Shown piece by piece: positions 53,835 through 63,361 of a DNA stretch of 64,000 bases (position 1 is its first letter; each line of letters begins with the position of its first letter). The notes beneath the pieces are model-generated. The model was given only the letters and a program-made list of their open reading frames with translations, searched no databases and was not told the DNA's origin. Source of the DNA: UBA668 sp041394605 (GTDB lineage: Bacteria; Actinomycetota; Acidimicrobiia; Acidimicrobiales; Ilumatobacteraceae); assembly GCA_041394605.1 (NCBI GenBank), contig JAWKHX010000009.1:1-64000 (forward strand), given 5' to 3'. Position numbers and translations under genes: made by a program.

Positions 53835-53946
53835 GATCGATGCCGCCCCGGGTGGGCGGCATCGTCGCGTCCGGGCCCGGCAAACCCTTGCTCATCACGG
53901 TCCGCCATCAACTCAAGCGAGCCCCGGGGGACGCCGATGCCCAGGT

Positions 53947-56184
53947 ATGCGGAGGTGGTTGGGACGCGCGCGTAGCGCCGCAAGAGCGGGTCTGCTCACC
54001 GTGGCGGCCACCGGCGTCGCCGTCACCAGCATCACGCTGGGCCCGCTGCCCGTTGCGGCCAAGGCGCCGGCCGCGCTCGCCTGCGGCAACGGCCAACTCT
54101 CCGCCGCCCAACTGAACTCGGTGTTCGCCTCGCCCGGCATCGGTGGCGGTGCCGGCTACGCGGGCGGCGACTACCAGCATGTCTACCCCCTGCCCGACGG
54201 CCGGTTCCTGTGGCTGTTCCAGGACGTCTTCTTCAGCGCGGACGATGATCTGCGCGACAGCCTCACCGCAGCGGCACACAACGCCGGGCTGGTGCAGCAG
54301 GGCAACTGCTGGTCGGTGCTGGGCGGGCCGAACATGCAGAACTACATCGGCTCGTCGCTGACCACACCGCTGCGGCACTGGTTCTGGCCGCTCGACGGCG
54401 ACATCGGCGCCGACGGGGCCCTGTGGGTGTTCATGGTGGAGATGGACAACCCGCGCGGCACCGGCGCCGCGTACGGGGCCGTGCCGGTGGGTACCTGGTT
54501 GGCCCGCATCGACACGACCTCGCTGGCAGTGCTGTCGTTCACCCGTGCCCCGAACGCCGGCACCCGCCTGTACGGCTGGTCGATCGCCAGCGACGACACC
54601 TACTCCTATCTCTATGGGCACTGCTACCGGCAGTTCGTCCACAACGTGAACAGCGTCGCCCAGTTCGACGCGGCGTGCATGCCCAACACGTACCTGGCCC
54701 GGGTGCCGAAGGGCCGCTTCGACCTCACGCCGGAGTACTGGATCGGCGGTACGTGGGGATCGGCGGCGTCGGCCCGGCCGCTGATGACCCGTGGAGCGGC
54801 GAACCCGATGGACGTGGAGCGCTTCGGCGACACCTACGTGAGCGTCACCAAGATCGACGACTGGTGGGGTGCGTGGGTGTACGTGGACAAGGCGCCGAAC
54901 CCGTGGGGCCCGTGGGAGAACGACCAGGCCCGGTTCATCGTCAACGAGCGCAAGTGCAGCCAATGCGGCATCTACCACGCGCACCTGATGCCGTACCTGG
55001 ACCAGGGCTCGCTCGTGGTCTCGTGGTCCAACGGTGGCCCGTTCAACCTCTGGCAGGCCAACGCCTTCCTGTACCGCCCCTCGTTCGTGGCCATGCCGCT
55101 GCCCACGTTCCGCACCGATGCTCCGGCGGGCGGCCTGCGGCTGCAACCGCGCACTCCCGTGCGGGCGATCGACACGCGTGTGTCCCACCAGCGGATGAAC
55201 GGGGGTTCGATGCTGACGGTGCCGCTGGCCGGCTACGCCGCCGCCGGCGCGGTGGGGGTGGTGGCCACGCTCACCGCAGTGGACCCGGCGCGCACCGGCT
55301 ACCTGACGGCCTGGCCCTGCGGCGCCCGGATGCCCTGGGCGTCGGTGCTCAACACCACGGCCGGCCGCAACACGCCCAACGGCGTGCACGTGCGCGTCGA
55401 CCCCCAGCAGCGGTTGTGCATCTACAGCAGCGTGGACACCGACGTGATCGTGGACGTCACCGGCTCCTACCTGACCTCGGCAACCGCTGGGCTGCACGTG
55501 CTGCCGGCGACGCGGCTGGCGGACACGCGCACCGGTGCGGCCCAGCCGTTGGCGAAGGGGGCGACCCTGCAGGCCCAGGTGGGCGGCATGGGTGGCGTGC
55601 CGGGCAATGTGGCCGCGGTGACCGTGACCGTCAGCGCCATCGACCCCGCCGGCAAGGGCTGGCTGACCGTGTGGCCCTGCGGGCAGACCATGCCGCTGGC
55701 GAGCACCGTGAACTTCTACGCGGGCGACGAGGTGGCGAACTCGGCCACCGTGCCGCTGGGAGCCGGAGGGTCGCTCTGCGTGTACACCTCCGCCGCCACC
55801 CATGTGGTGGTGGACGTGGCCGGGTGGTGGGACGCCAACGGCCTCCCGGGCCGGATGACCGACGCCGTGCGAGCGCTGGAGACCCGCACCGGCCCACGGC
55901 CTGGCGCGGGCACCACGGTCGACGTGTCACTCGTCGGGCACGTGCCGGCCGGGACGTCCGCCGTGATCGCCAACCTCACGACGGTGCAACCCGTGGCCAC
56001 CGGCCCGGTGGTGGCATGGGACTGCGCAGCCGCAGGCGACGGGCTGACGACGCTGGCGGGCACGGTGATGAACCGGGCGGCTGTTGCCGCGGTGGGCCTG
56101 GGCGACACGGGCGCCGGCGCCGGTGTGTGCCTCACCACGTCGGTGTCGTCGCACCTGCTGGTGGACGTGATGGTGACGTTCTGA
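53947..56184 (+). CDS. Exported DUF4185-like (arabinanase-type propeller) protein with three C-terminal surface repeats
   Basis: The 745-residue protein has a signal peptide (RRWLGRARSAARAGLLTVAA). A beta-propeller-like domain follows (about residues 35-385), with YPLPDGRFLWLFQDVFFSA, MVEMDNPRGTG and the late WSNGGPFNLW, resembling DUF4185 (family GH183, endo-D-arabinanases). Three repeats of about 115 residues come next, starting VRAIDTRVS, TRLADTRTG and VRALETRTG. Each contains a WPCG-like or WDCA segment and a VVDV strand. Such repeats are common on actinobacterial surface proteins. If catalytic, the target would be arabinan-containing envelope polymers. Catalytic residues were not identified. 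Confidence 0.6.
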   Translation: MRRWLGRARSAARAGLLTVAATGVAVTSITLGPLPVAAKAPAALACGNGQLSAAQLNSVFASPGIGGGAGYAGGDYQHVYPLPDGRFLWLFQDVFFSADDDLRDSLTAAAHNAGLVQQGNCWSVLGGPNMQNYIGSSLTTPLRHWFWPLDGDIGADGALWVFMVEMDNPRGTGAAYGAVPVGTWLARIDTTSLAVLSFTRAPNAGTRLYGWSIASDDTYSYLYGHCYRQFVHNVNSVAQFDAACMPNTYLARVPKGRFDLTPEYWIGGTWGSAASARPLMTRGAANPMDVERFGDTYVSVTKIDDWWGAWVYVDKAPNPWGPWENDQARFIVNERKCSQCGIYHAHLMPYLDQGSLVVSWSNGGPFNLWQANAFLYRPSFVAMPLPTFRTDAPAGGLRLQPRTPVRAIDTRVSHQRMNGGSMLTVPLAGYAAAGAVGVVATLTAVDPARTGYLTAWPCGARMPWASVLNTTAGRNTPNGVHVRVDPQQRLCIYSSVDTDVIVDVTGSYLTSATAGLHVLPATRLADTRTGAAQPLAKGATLQAQVGGMGGVPGNVAAVTVTVSAIDPAGKGWLTVWPCGQTMPLASTVNFYAGDEVANSATVPLGAGGSLCVYTSAATHVVVDVAGWWDANGLPGRMTDAVRALETRTGPRPGAGTTVDVSLVGHVPAGTSAVIANLTTVQPVATGPVVAWDCAAAGDGLTTLAGTVMNRAAVAAVGLGDTGAGAGVCLTTSVSSHLLVDVMVTF

Positions 56185-56208
56185 CGCGGCCCGGCCGCGC
56201 CGTGAACG

Positions 56209-57741
56209 TCACTCGCAGCGGGTGCCGTCGGCGGGAGCGTTGGCAGCCGGGTCGATGAGGTAGTTGTCCACCACGTCGTAGCTGCACTGGTTCACGCCGT
56301 AGCCGGTGTGCTGGTCGGCGGTGACCACCACCAGACGGCCGTCCTCCAGCGCGGCGGCCATCGCCTCGGTGCTGGAGAGCGGCGTGGCAGGGTCGCCCGT
56401 GGTGCCCATCACCAGGATCGGCCCGGCGCCGGCGCCGGTGATGGCCACCCGCGGGTCGATCGACGGCGGGAAGAACGTGCAGAAGTACGACCCGGTGGTG
56501 CCGGGGGAGAAGCGCGGGGCGACGGCCTGGAACTCGGCGGCCGAGGCGTCCTCCTGGGCGACCGTCAGGCGCTCCGGGTCGTCCATGCACACGATCGACT
56601 GGAAGGCCTCCAGCGAGTTGTCGTAGGTGCCGTCGGCGCGGCGCTGGTAGTAGGAGTCGTACAGGTCCAGCAGGCCGGCACCATCGCCGTACTGGGCGTC
56701 GGACAGCGAGCGCTCCAGCTGCGGCCAGTAGCTCTCGCTGTACATCGCCTGCGCCACGCCGGTGAGTGCCATGGAGCGGGTGAGGGCCGGACGGTCGGGG
56801 TAGGTGGGGATCGGCTGGTTGTCGATGGCCAGCATCAGCGCGTCGAAGGCGCCCTCGGCATTGCCGTTGTTGTTGAACGCGCAGGAGGTGTCCGCGCTGC
56901 ACTGGGCGAGGAACGTGGCCAGCGTGCCCTCGAAGCCCTCGGACTGCTGCAGCCCGCTCTCCAAGAAGCTGGCGTTGGGGTCGGCGGCACCGTCCAGCAC
57001 GGCGGCGCGCACGGTGGCGGGGAACAGGGTGGCCCACGTGGCGCCGAGCTCGCTGCCGTAGCTGAACCCGAAGTAGCTGATCTTGGCCTCACCCAGCGCC
57101 TGGCGGATCATGTCCATGTCGCGCGCCGAGTTGTTGGTGGTGACGTACGGGAGGATGTCGGCGTTCTTCGTCTCGCAGTCGCCGGCGAACTCCTCGGCCA
57201 GGTCGATGAGCTGCTGGCGCTCGGCGTCGTCGTCCGGGGTGATGTCCGTGCCGGCGAAGAAGTGGTCGTAGTCGTCGATGCAGTCGATGGCCGGCTCGCT
57301 GAGGCCGGTGCCGCGGGGGTCCCAGCCGACGATGTCGAAGTGGTCCAGCAGTGCCCGGCTGTAGATCTGGTCGGCGTAGATGGCGAAGTCGCTGCCGCCG
57401 AAACCGGGGCCACCGGGGTTCACCAGCAGGCTGCCGATGCGGGTGCTCTCCGGCGCCTTGTGGCGAGCGATGAACAGGTCGAACGTGCCGGCCGACGGGT
57501 CGGCGTAGTCCACCGGCACGATGATGCTGCCGGTTTCGACACCGCTGTCCTGGCCGAACTCGGTCCATTCGATGGTGGGGGTGGGAAGGCCGCCGCCGGC
57601 CGCCGTGGTGGTGGCCTCGCCGGCGCCGCCTCCGGTCACCGTGGTGGTGGAGCCGGACGATACGGCCGTGGGGCCGTCGTCGGTGCACGACGCAGCGAGG
57701 AGGAGGAACGCGAGCGGGAGGGCGGCGGCGGAACGGCGCAT
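56209..57741 (-). CDS. Lipoprotein alpha/beta hydrolase, tripeptidyl aminopeptidase (TAP/SlpD) family, copy 1
   Basis: This protein has 510 residues. The lipobox LLLAASC marks membrane attachment outside the cell. The nucleophile elbow is YFGFSYGSELGATW. The C-terminal TAP-like domain carries the catalytic Asp/His region (VMGTTGDPATPLSS; VVVTADQHTGYGV). Such enzymes release tripeptides or act on small esters and amides. It is a paralogue of the next gene, with the same motifs in the same order and the same cysteine pattern (QCSADTSCAFNN). TAGCCT ends six bases before the ATG. Confidence 0.88.
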   Translation of the reverse strand: MRRSAAALPLAFLLLAASCTDDGPTAVSSGSTTTVTGGGAGEATTTAAGGGLPTPTIEWTEFGQDSGVETGSIIVPVDYADPSAGTFDLFIARHKAPESTRIGSLLVNPGGPGFGGSDFAIYADQIYSRALLDHFDIVGWDPRGTGLSEPAIDCIDDYDHFFAGTDITPDDDAERQQLIDLAEEFAGDCETKNADILPYVTTNNSARDMDMIRQALGEAKISYFGFSYGSELGATWATLFPATVRAAVLDGAADPNASFLESGLQQSEGFEGTLATFLAQCSADTSCAFNNNGNAEGAFDALMLAIDNQPIPTYPDRPALTRSMALTGVAQAMYSESYWPQLERSLSDAQYGDGAGLLDLYDSYYQRRADGTYDNSLEAFQSIVCMDDPERLTVAQEDASAAEFQAVAPRFSPGTTGSYFCTFFPPSIDPRVAITGAGAGPILVMGTTGDPATPLSSTEAMAAALEDGRLVVVTADQHTGYGVNQCSYDVVDNYLIDPAANAPADGTRCE

Positions 57742-57747
57742 CCCGTC

Positions 57748-57753
57748 AGGCTA
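57748..57753 (-). promoter_or_regulatory. -10 box TAGCCT of the first TAP lipoprotein gene
   Basis: It ends six bases before ATG 57741. Confidence 0.5.
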
Positions 57754-57777
57754 TGCCTGGGTCTCCGCCTGCGGCCG

Positions 57778-59379
57778 TCACCCGCAGTTCAGTTCGTCCT
57801 GCGGCGGGCTGGCGGGGTCCAGCAGGTAGCCCTCCACGGCACCGTCCACGCACGAGTTCAGGCCGTACCCGGTGTGCTGGTCGGCCGTGACCACCACCAG
57901 GCGGCCGTCCTCCAGCGCGTCGGCCATGTTGCGCGTGCTCTGCAGCGGTGTGGCCGGGTCGCCGGTGGTGCCGACCACCACGATGGGGCCCGCCCCGGCG
58001 CCGGTGATGACCACCGGGGGAGCCGGCGGCTCGGGCCACACCGAGCAGATGGTGAGTTCCAGCATCCAGCCCCTGCCGAGACGCGGTGCCGCAGCGGCGA
58101 ACTCGTCCTCGTGGGAGTACAGGTCGGCCGGCCCGGTGGAGCCGGGGTCGTCCAGGCAGCCGATGGCGAAGTACGCCTCCAGGCTGTCGTCCCACTCCCC
58201 GCCACCCTCGTAGCCGTAGTAGTCGTCGTACAGGTCGAGGACGCCGCGGCCATCGCCGGCCTGCAGGTCGGCCAGCGCCTGCTCCAGCTGGCCCCAACTG
58301 CCCTGGGAGTACATCGCGTCGGACACGGCGGTGTACAGCACGCCCTGGGTGACGGGTGGCCGGCCGGCCTCGGTGGGCACGGGCGCGGCGTCGGCCGCCG
58401 CGGCGAGCGCATCGAATGCCCCCTCGGCGTCGCCGCCGTTGTGGAAGGCACACGCGGGATCGGCGCTGCACTGGGCCAGGAACGTGGCGAAGGTGGTCTC
58501 GAACCCGGCTGCCTGCTGCACGTTCTGGGCGAGGTAGCCGACCGTGGGGTCCACCGCGCCGTCCAGCACGGCGGCCCGCACGGTAGTGGGGAACATGGTG
58601 GCCCAGGTGGCGCCCAGTTCGCTGCCGTAGCTGAACCCGAAGTAGCTGATCTGCTCCTCGCCGAGCGCCCGGCGGATGGCGTCCATGTCGCGCGCCGAGT
58701 CCGCGGTGGACAGGTGGGCCAGCACGTCGCCCATGCGGTCCACGCACCCCTGCACGAACTCCTCCGCCAGCCCGACCAGTTCGTCCTGCTCGGCCTGGTC
58801 GTCGGGGGAGGAGTCCACGGCGAAGTAGCGGTCGTAGTCGTCCACGCAGTCCACCGCCGGTTCGCTGTACCCCGTGCCGCGGGGGTCCCAGGCGACGATG
58901 TCGAACGCGTCGAGCAGCGCGCCGCCATAGATGAACTCGGCGTTGGCGGCCAGCACGGTGCCGCCGAAGCCGGGGCCGCCGGGGTTCACCAGCAGGGACC
59001 CGATGCGAGCCGAGGGGTCGGCGGCGGGATGGCGTACGACGTAGAGGCGGATGGTGGGGCCGGCGGGGTCGGCGTAGTCCAGCGGCACCTCGAGGTAGCC
59101 GCTCTGGGTGCCGAAGCCGTCGTCCTCCCAGTCGATCGTGCCATCGCCCGCGGGCGTGGCCTGCGTGGTGGTGGGCGCCTCGCTGGTGGTGGACGCCGCT
59201 GGTGCCGTGGTGGTCGTGACCTCGGTGGTGGACGCAGTGCTGCCCTCGGCGCCGGTGGAGCGCACGCCGGTGTCGTCGGAGCAGGCTGCCAGCAGTGCCA
59301 GCAGACCGCCGAATGCCATGGCCCGGCGCGCTCGCGCGGTCCTCCGTCGCTGCCCACCCGTCGAACGCCCTGCGCGCAT
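57778..59379 (-). CDS. Lipoprotein alpha/beta hydrolase, TAP/SlpD family, copy 2
   Basis: This 533-residue protein is a tandem paralogue of copy 1. It has an extended Arg-rich N-terminus before lipobox LLALLAAC, a long Thr/Ser linker, then NPGGPGFGG (oxyanion region), YFGFSYGSELGATW, and TAP-like VGTTGDPATPLQS and VTADQHTGYG. Both copies have their own -10 boxes, so they may be expressed separately. TACGAT ends six bases before the ATG. Confidence 0.88.
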   Translation of the reverse strand: MRAGRSTGGQRRRTARARRAMAFGGLLALLAACSDDTGVRSTGAEGSTASTTEVTTTTAPAASTTSEAPTTTQATPAGDGTIDWEDDGFGTQSGYLEVPLDYADPAGPTIRLYVVRHPAADPSARIGSLLVNPGGPGFGGTVLAANAEFIYGGALLDAFDIVAWDPRGTGYSEPAVDCVDDYDRYFAVDSSPDDQAEQDELVGLAEEFVQGCVDRMGDVLAHLSTADSARDMDAIRRALGEEQISYFGFSYGSELGATWATMFPTTVRAAVLDGAVDPTVGYLAQNVQQAAGFETTFATFLAQCSADPACAFHNGGDAEGAFDALAAAADAAPVPTEAGRPPVTQGVLYTAVSDAMYSQGSWGQLEQALADLQAGDGRGVLDLYDDYYGYEGGGEWDDSLEAYFAIGCLDDPGSTGPADLYSHEDEFAAAAPRLGRGWMLELTICSVWPEPPAPPVVITGAGAGPIVVVGTTGDPATPLQSTRNMADALEDGRLVVVTADQHTGYGLNSCVDGAVEGYLLDPASPPQDELNCG

Positions 59380-59385
59380 TGCCGC

Positions 59386-59391
59386 ATCGTA
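59386..59391 (-). promoter_or_regulatory. -10 box TACGAT of the second TAP lipoprotein gene
   Basis: It ends six bases before ATG 59379. Confidence 0.5.
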
Positions 59392-59419
59392 CGCACGGCC
59401 GAGTCTGCTGTCCTGTCCG

Positions 59420-59425
59420 TATCCT
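59420..59425 (+). promoter_or_regulatory. -10 box TATCCT of the ABC exporter gene
   Basis: Seven bases separate it from ATG 59433; it is back to back with the promoter of the second TAP gene. Confidence 0.5.
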
Positions 59426-59432
59426 CGAACCC

Positions 59433-61295
59433 ATGCGCATGGGCCCGCACATGATGATGCGGAACGACGCCGAGGCCGTGAAGGGCAAACGGCTGGAGGG
59501 TCGCTCCCTGCGTCGCGCCTGGCACTTCGCCCGCCCGTACCGGCGAACGATCGTGGTGTTCCTGCTCGCCATCGTGGGCGCGGCGGCGGTCGAACTGGTG
59601 CCGCCGTTCGCCTTCCGGCAGATCATCGACGTGGCCATCCCCGCCGGCGACCGGTCGGAGATCACCTTCCTCGCGGGGGTCGTCGTCGCCGCCGCGCTGG
59701 CCGACGCCGGGCTGGCCATCGTGCAGCGCTGGTGCAGCGCGCACATCGGTGAAGGACTCATCTACGACCTTCGCGTGGCCCTGTTCGCCAAGGTCCAGCG
59801 GCTGCCGGTGGCGTTCTTCACCCGCACCCAGACCGGGGCGCTCACCAGCCGGCTGAACAACGACGTGGTCGGTGCCCAGACGGCCGTCACCAGCACGCTC
59901 GGCTCCGTGGTCAGCAATGTCGTGGTGCTCGCCACCACGCTGGCGGCGATGGCCGCGCTGGAGTGGCGCCTGACCCTGCTGGCGCTCGTGGTGCTGCCGA
60001 TCTTTGTCATTCCGGCCAAGCGCGTGGGCCGCCGCCTGCAGGCCATCTCTCGCGAGCAAATGGCCACCAACGCGGAGATGAACGCCCAGATGACGGAGCG
60101 GTTCAACGTGGCCGGCGCCCTGCTGGTGAAGCTGTTCGGCCGCCAGCACGACGAGACGGACCTGTTCTCCCGCCGGGCCGTGCGGGTCCGCGACGCCGGC
60201 ATCAAGCAGGCCATGTACGGGCGGGTCTTCTTCGTGGCCCTGGGCCTGGTGGGCGCGCTCGGTGCGGCAGCCATCTACGGCGTGGGCGCACATCTGGTGG
60301 TCAGCGGCAACATCTCCGCTGGCACCCTGGTTGCCCTGGCCGCCCTGGTCACCCGGGTGTACCAACCGCTCACGGGCCTCACCAACGCCCGGGTGGACCT
60401 GATGACCGCGATGGTCAGCTTCGAGCGGGTGTTCGAGGTGCTCGACGCGCCCGAACCCATCCAGGACAAGCCGGGCGCAGTGGACCTGGTGGACGCCGCC
60501 GGCCGGATCGAACTGCGCGACGTGTGGTTCCGCTACCCCGCCGCCGCTGCGGTCACCGTCTCCTCGTTGGAGGCCCCGTCCAACGTGGCGGGCGCGGACC
60601 CGGACCGCGATGTGCTGCAGGGGGTGACGCTGGTGGTGGAGCCGGGTGAGACGGTGGCACTGGTGGGTGCCTCCGGGTCCGGCAAGACCACCCTGTCGGG
60701 CCTGATCCCCCGTCTCTACGACGTCACCGGCGGGGCGGTGCTGGTGGACGGGCGCGACGTGCGCGACCTCACCCAGGACTCCCTGCGGCAGGCCATCGGC
60801 GTGGTCAGCCAGGACCCCCACCTGTTCCACGAGTCCATCGGCGAGAACTTGCGGTACGCCAAGCCCGCAGCCACGGTGGCGGAACTGGATGCTGCCTGCC
60901 GTGCGGCGCGCATCCTGGATGTCATCCGTGCCCTGCCCGACGGGTACGACACGGTGGTCGGCGAGCGCGGCTACCGGCTGAGCGGTGGTGAGAAGCAACG
61001 CCTGGCCATCGCCCGCCTGCTGCTGAAGAACCCGGCGATGATGATCCTCGACGAGGCCACCAGCCACCTGGACAACGAGAACGAGGCTGCCGTGCAGGCT
61101 GCGCTGGACGAAGCGTTGCGGGGCCGCACGGCCCTGGTGATCGCCCACCGCCTGTCCACCATCCGCGATGCGGACCGCATCGTGGTGCTGGACGACGGGC
61201 GGATCGTGGAGCAGGGCACGCACGAGGAACTGCTGGCGCGCGGCGGGGTCTACGCCGCCCAGGTGCGCGCCGGCGAGACGCCGATCACCGCCTGA
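59433..61295 (+). CDS. ABC exporter, fused membrane and ATPase domains
   Basis: The 620-residue half-transporter works as a dimer to export a lipid, peptide or drug. Six membrane helices (about residues 38-330) precede an ATPase with Walker A VGASGSGKTT, signature YRLSGGEKQR, Walker B AMMILDEATSHLD and the switch His IAHRLST. A spacer of about 35 residues (VTVSSLEAPSNVAGADPDRD) interrupts the start of the ATPase between FRYP and VLQGVTL, which is unusual. The substrate is unknown. Confidence 0.92.
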   Translation: MRMGPHMMMRNDAEAVKGKRLEGRSLRRAWHFARPYRRTIVVFLLAIVGAAAVELVPPFAFRQIIDVAIPAGDRSEITFLAGVVVAAALADAGLAIVQRWCSAHIGEGLIYDLRVALFAKVQRLPVAFFTRTQTGALTSRLNNDVVGAQTAVTSTLGSVVSNVVVLATTLAAMAALEWRLTLLALVVLPIFVIPAKRVGRRLQAISREQMATNAEMNAQMTERFNVAGALLVKLFGRQHDETDLFSRRAVRVRDAGIKQAMYGRVFFVALGLVGALGAAAIYGVGAHLVVSGNISAGTLVALAALVTRVYQPLTGLTNARVDLMTAMVSFERVFEVLDAPEPIQDKPGAVDLVDAAGRIELRDVWFRYPAAAAVTVSSLEAPSNVAGADPDRDVLQGVTLVVEPGETVALVGASGSGKTTLSGLIPRLYDVTGGAVLVDGRDVRDLTQDSLRQAIGVVSQDPHLFHESIGENLRYAKPAATVAELDAACRAARILDVIRALPDGYDTVVGERGYRLSGGEKQRLAIARLLLKNPAMMILDEATSHLDNENEAAVQAALDEALRGRTALVIAHRLSTIRDADRIVVLDDGRIVEQGTHEELLARGGVYAAQVRAGETPITA

Positions 61296-61439
61296 CCCCC
61301 CGGGTTTTCTGGGGCTGTATTTCACCATCCGCCGAACTGGGGCTGGATCGTCTCGGATCCCGCGCGATCGGGGACCACAGAACGATGGCTTCGGGGCCAT
61401 CCGCGAACCTTGTCACACCCCTTCGCGAGGATGAACGGC

Positions 61440-62696
61440 ATGGAAGTCGTCCTCGTTGTCCTGCTCGTCGCCGCCGTCGGGGTGGCGGCATGGCTGCTCG
61501 GCACGCGGCGCGCCACGGTGGTCCCCCCGGCCCCGGTGGTGGTGCCCGCACCCCCCGCCACCGTGCCGCCCGAGGTGGTGGAGCGCGCCGTCGCCGCGGC
61601 CGTGGCCCAGGCCAACCAGCAGGCTTCGGCGGAGCGCGACCAGGCGGTGAAGGCTGCCGTGGACCATGCGCTCACCCTGGTGCAGGCCCAGTTGGGGGCC
61701 ACCACCCAGGCGGCAGATGCGGCGCTGGCAGGTCGCCAGCAGCTCATCGACGCCAAGCTCGGTGAGGTGCAGGCCGGCGTGCAGGGCGACCTGCAGCGCC
61801 TGGCCCACCTGGTGCAGCAGCTCGGCCAGTCCACGTCGGAGCGTCTCGCCGTGGTGGACCACAGCCTGCAGGCGCACGCCGAGATCACCCAGAGCCTGGC
61901 CGGCACGGCCAACAGCTTGCGCGAGGCGCTGGCGTCGTCCAACGCTCGCGGCCAGTGGGGCGAGCGGATGGCGGAAGACGTGCTGCGGCTGGCCGGCATG
62001 CAGGAGCGCGTCAACTATGTGAAGCGCACCGCCGTCAGTGGCGAGGGCACCGGCATTCCGGACTTCACGTTCCTCCTGCCGAAGGGCCACGTGCTGTTCA
62101 TGGACGTCAAGTTCCCCATGGCCGCGTACCTCAAGTACCTGGAGGCCGGCACCGAGGCCGAGCGCTCCGCCCACCGTGCCGCGTTCGTGCGCGACGTGCG
62201 GGCCCGGGTGCGCGAACTGGCCAAGCGGGAGTACGCCCGGGTCGACGACCGGCCCGCGGTGGACAATGTGCTCCTGTTCGTGCCCAACGAGAGCCTGGCC
62301 GCCTTCATCCACGAGGCCGACGGCCAGCTGGTGGAGGACGCCCTGCGCGAGCGGGTGGTCATCTGCTCACCGCTCACCCTGTTCGCCTTCCTCGGCGTCA
62401 TCCGCCAGGCATTCGACAACTTCATGATCGAGCAGACCAGCCAGGAGATCCTCGGCTTGCTCGGCAAGTTCAGCCAGCAGTGGGAGAAGTACACGGACTC
62501 GGTGGACAAGGTGAAGCGCCAGTTCGACGGAGTGGCCCGCGCCTTCGACGAGCTCACCACCACCCGCCGGCGGGCGCTGGAGCGGCCGCTCACCGCCATC
62601 GAGGACCTCCGCCGCCGCCAGTCACTGCCGGTGGACGGCCAGTTGTTCGGCACCGACGAGCTGGACTGGGACAATGTCCGCGAGCTCGGCGCCTGA
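61440..62696 (+). CDS. rmuC: DNA recombination protein RmuC
   Basis: The 418-residue protein has an N-terminal membrane helix (residues 2-20), a long coiled coil (about 45-170) and the RmuC nuclease-like core (about 180-400) with GQWGERMAEDVLRLAG, DFTFLLPKGHVLFMDVKFP and FVPNESLAAF. It is thought to limit inversions and process aberrant DNA. ATG 61440 is preferred because GAGG lies nine bases upstream; ATG 61431 has no spacing. The 144 bases before it hold no other gene. Confidence 0.9.
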   Translation: MEVVLVVLLVAAVGVAAWLLGTRRATVVPPAPVVVPAPPATVPPEVVERAVAAAVAQANQQASAERDQAVKAAVDHALTLVQAQLGATTQAADAALAGRQQLIDAKLGEVQAGVQGDLQRLAHLVQQLGQSTSERLAVVDHSLQAHAEITQSLAGTANSLREALASSNARGQWGERMAEDVLRLAGMQERVNYVKRTAVSGEGTGIPDFTFLLPKGHVLFMDVKFPMAAYLKYLEAGTEAERSAHRAAFVRDVRARVRELAKREYARVDDRPAVDNVLLFVPNESLAAFIHEADGQLVEDALRERVVICSPLTLFAFLGVIRQAFDNFMIEQTSQEILGLLGKFSQQWEKYTDSVDKVKRQFDGVARAFDELTTTRRRALERPLTAIEDLRRRQSLPVDGQLFGTDELDWDNVRELGA

Positions 62697-62730
62697 CCCC
62701 GTGGCCGGGGGCACGTCCGGCGTCACGGCG

Positions 62731-62736
62731 TAACCT
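62731..62736 (+). promoter_or_regulatory. -10 box TAACCT of the GNAT-xseA pair
   Basis: Seven bases separate it from ATG 62744. Confidence 0.5.
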
Positions 62737-62743
62737 CGGGCCG

Positions 62744-63361
62744 ATGTCCGCGCCTGCGCCCACCGCTGCCACCATCACGCCCACGCTGGCCCAGGTGGCG
62801 CGCCTGAGGGAGGTGGTGGGCGCTGCGTTCGTGGACGACCCGATGTTCCAGTGGTTGTTCCACGAGCCCGCCGGCCGCGCCGATGCCTGTGCGGCGTGGT
62901 TGGGGCTGTTCGTGGAGGCCTTCGCATTGGGCGGCACGGTGGACATCGTCACCGCCGCCGACGGCACCGTGGCCGGCGCTGCCCTGTGGCGGCTGGGCCA
63001 GGGCGAGATGCCATTCCCCTCGGCCCCGTCGGTGGGCGGGCTGATGGTGGCCGTGTTGGGTGCCGAGCTCACGATGGAGCGGGGTGGCGCTTTGCGGGCC
63101 TTCGCCGAGCACAAGCCCGACCCGCCGTTCCACTACCTGCAGTTCCTCGCCGTGCATCCCGCCCGGCAGGGCCAGGGGCTGGGCCGGGTGCTGCTGGGCC
63201 ACGGCCTGGCGCGGGCCGCGGCGTCGGGCACGCCGGTGTACCTGGAGAGCACCAACCCGCGAAACCTGGCCTTCTACCACTCGATGGGCCTGTCGCAGAT
63301 CGGCACGTTCACGCTGGAGGGCGGTGGGCCACCGGCGTTCCGCATGTGGTGGCAGCCGTGA
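62744..63361 (+). CDS. GNAT-family N-acetyltransferase
   Basis: This 205-residue enzyme transfers an acetyl group from acetyl-CoA. The CoA-binding motif A is LQFLAVHPARQGQGLGRVLL (R/QxxGxG/A form), followed by the motif B segment PVYLESTNPRNLAFYHSMG. The acceptor is unknown. Its TGA overlaps the GTG of xseA, so the two are co-translated. Confidence 0.88.
   Translation: MSAPAPTAATITPTLAQVARLREVVGAAFVDDPMFQWLFHEPAGRADACAAWLGLFVEAFALGGTVDIVTAADGTVAGAALWRLGQGEMPFPSAPSVGGLMVAVLGAELTMERGGALRAFAEHKPDPPFHYLQFLAVHPARQGQGLGRVLLGHGLARAAASGTPVYLESTNPRNLAFYHSMGLSQIGTFTLEGGGPPAFRMWWQP

Noticed and set aside
61296..61439. Possible gene or RNA between the ABC exporter and rmuC
   Set aside because: No ORF, hairpin with T run or RNA family signature was convincing.
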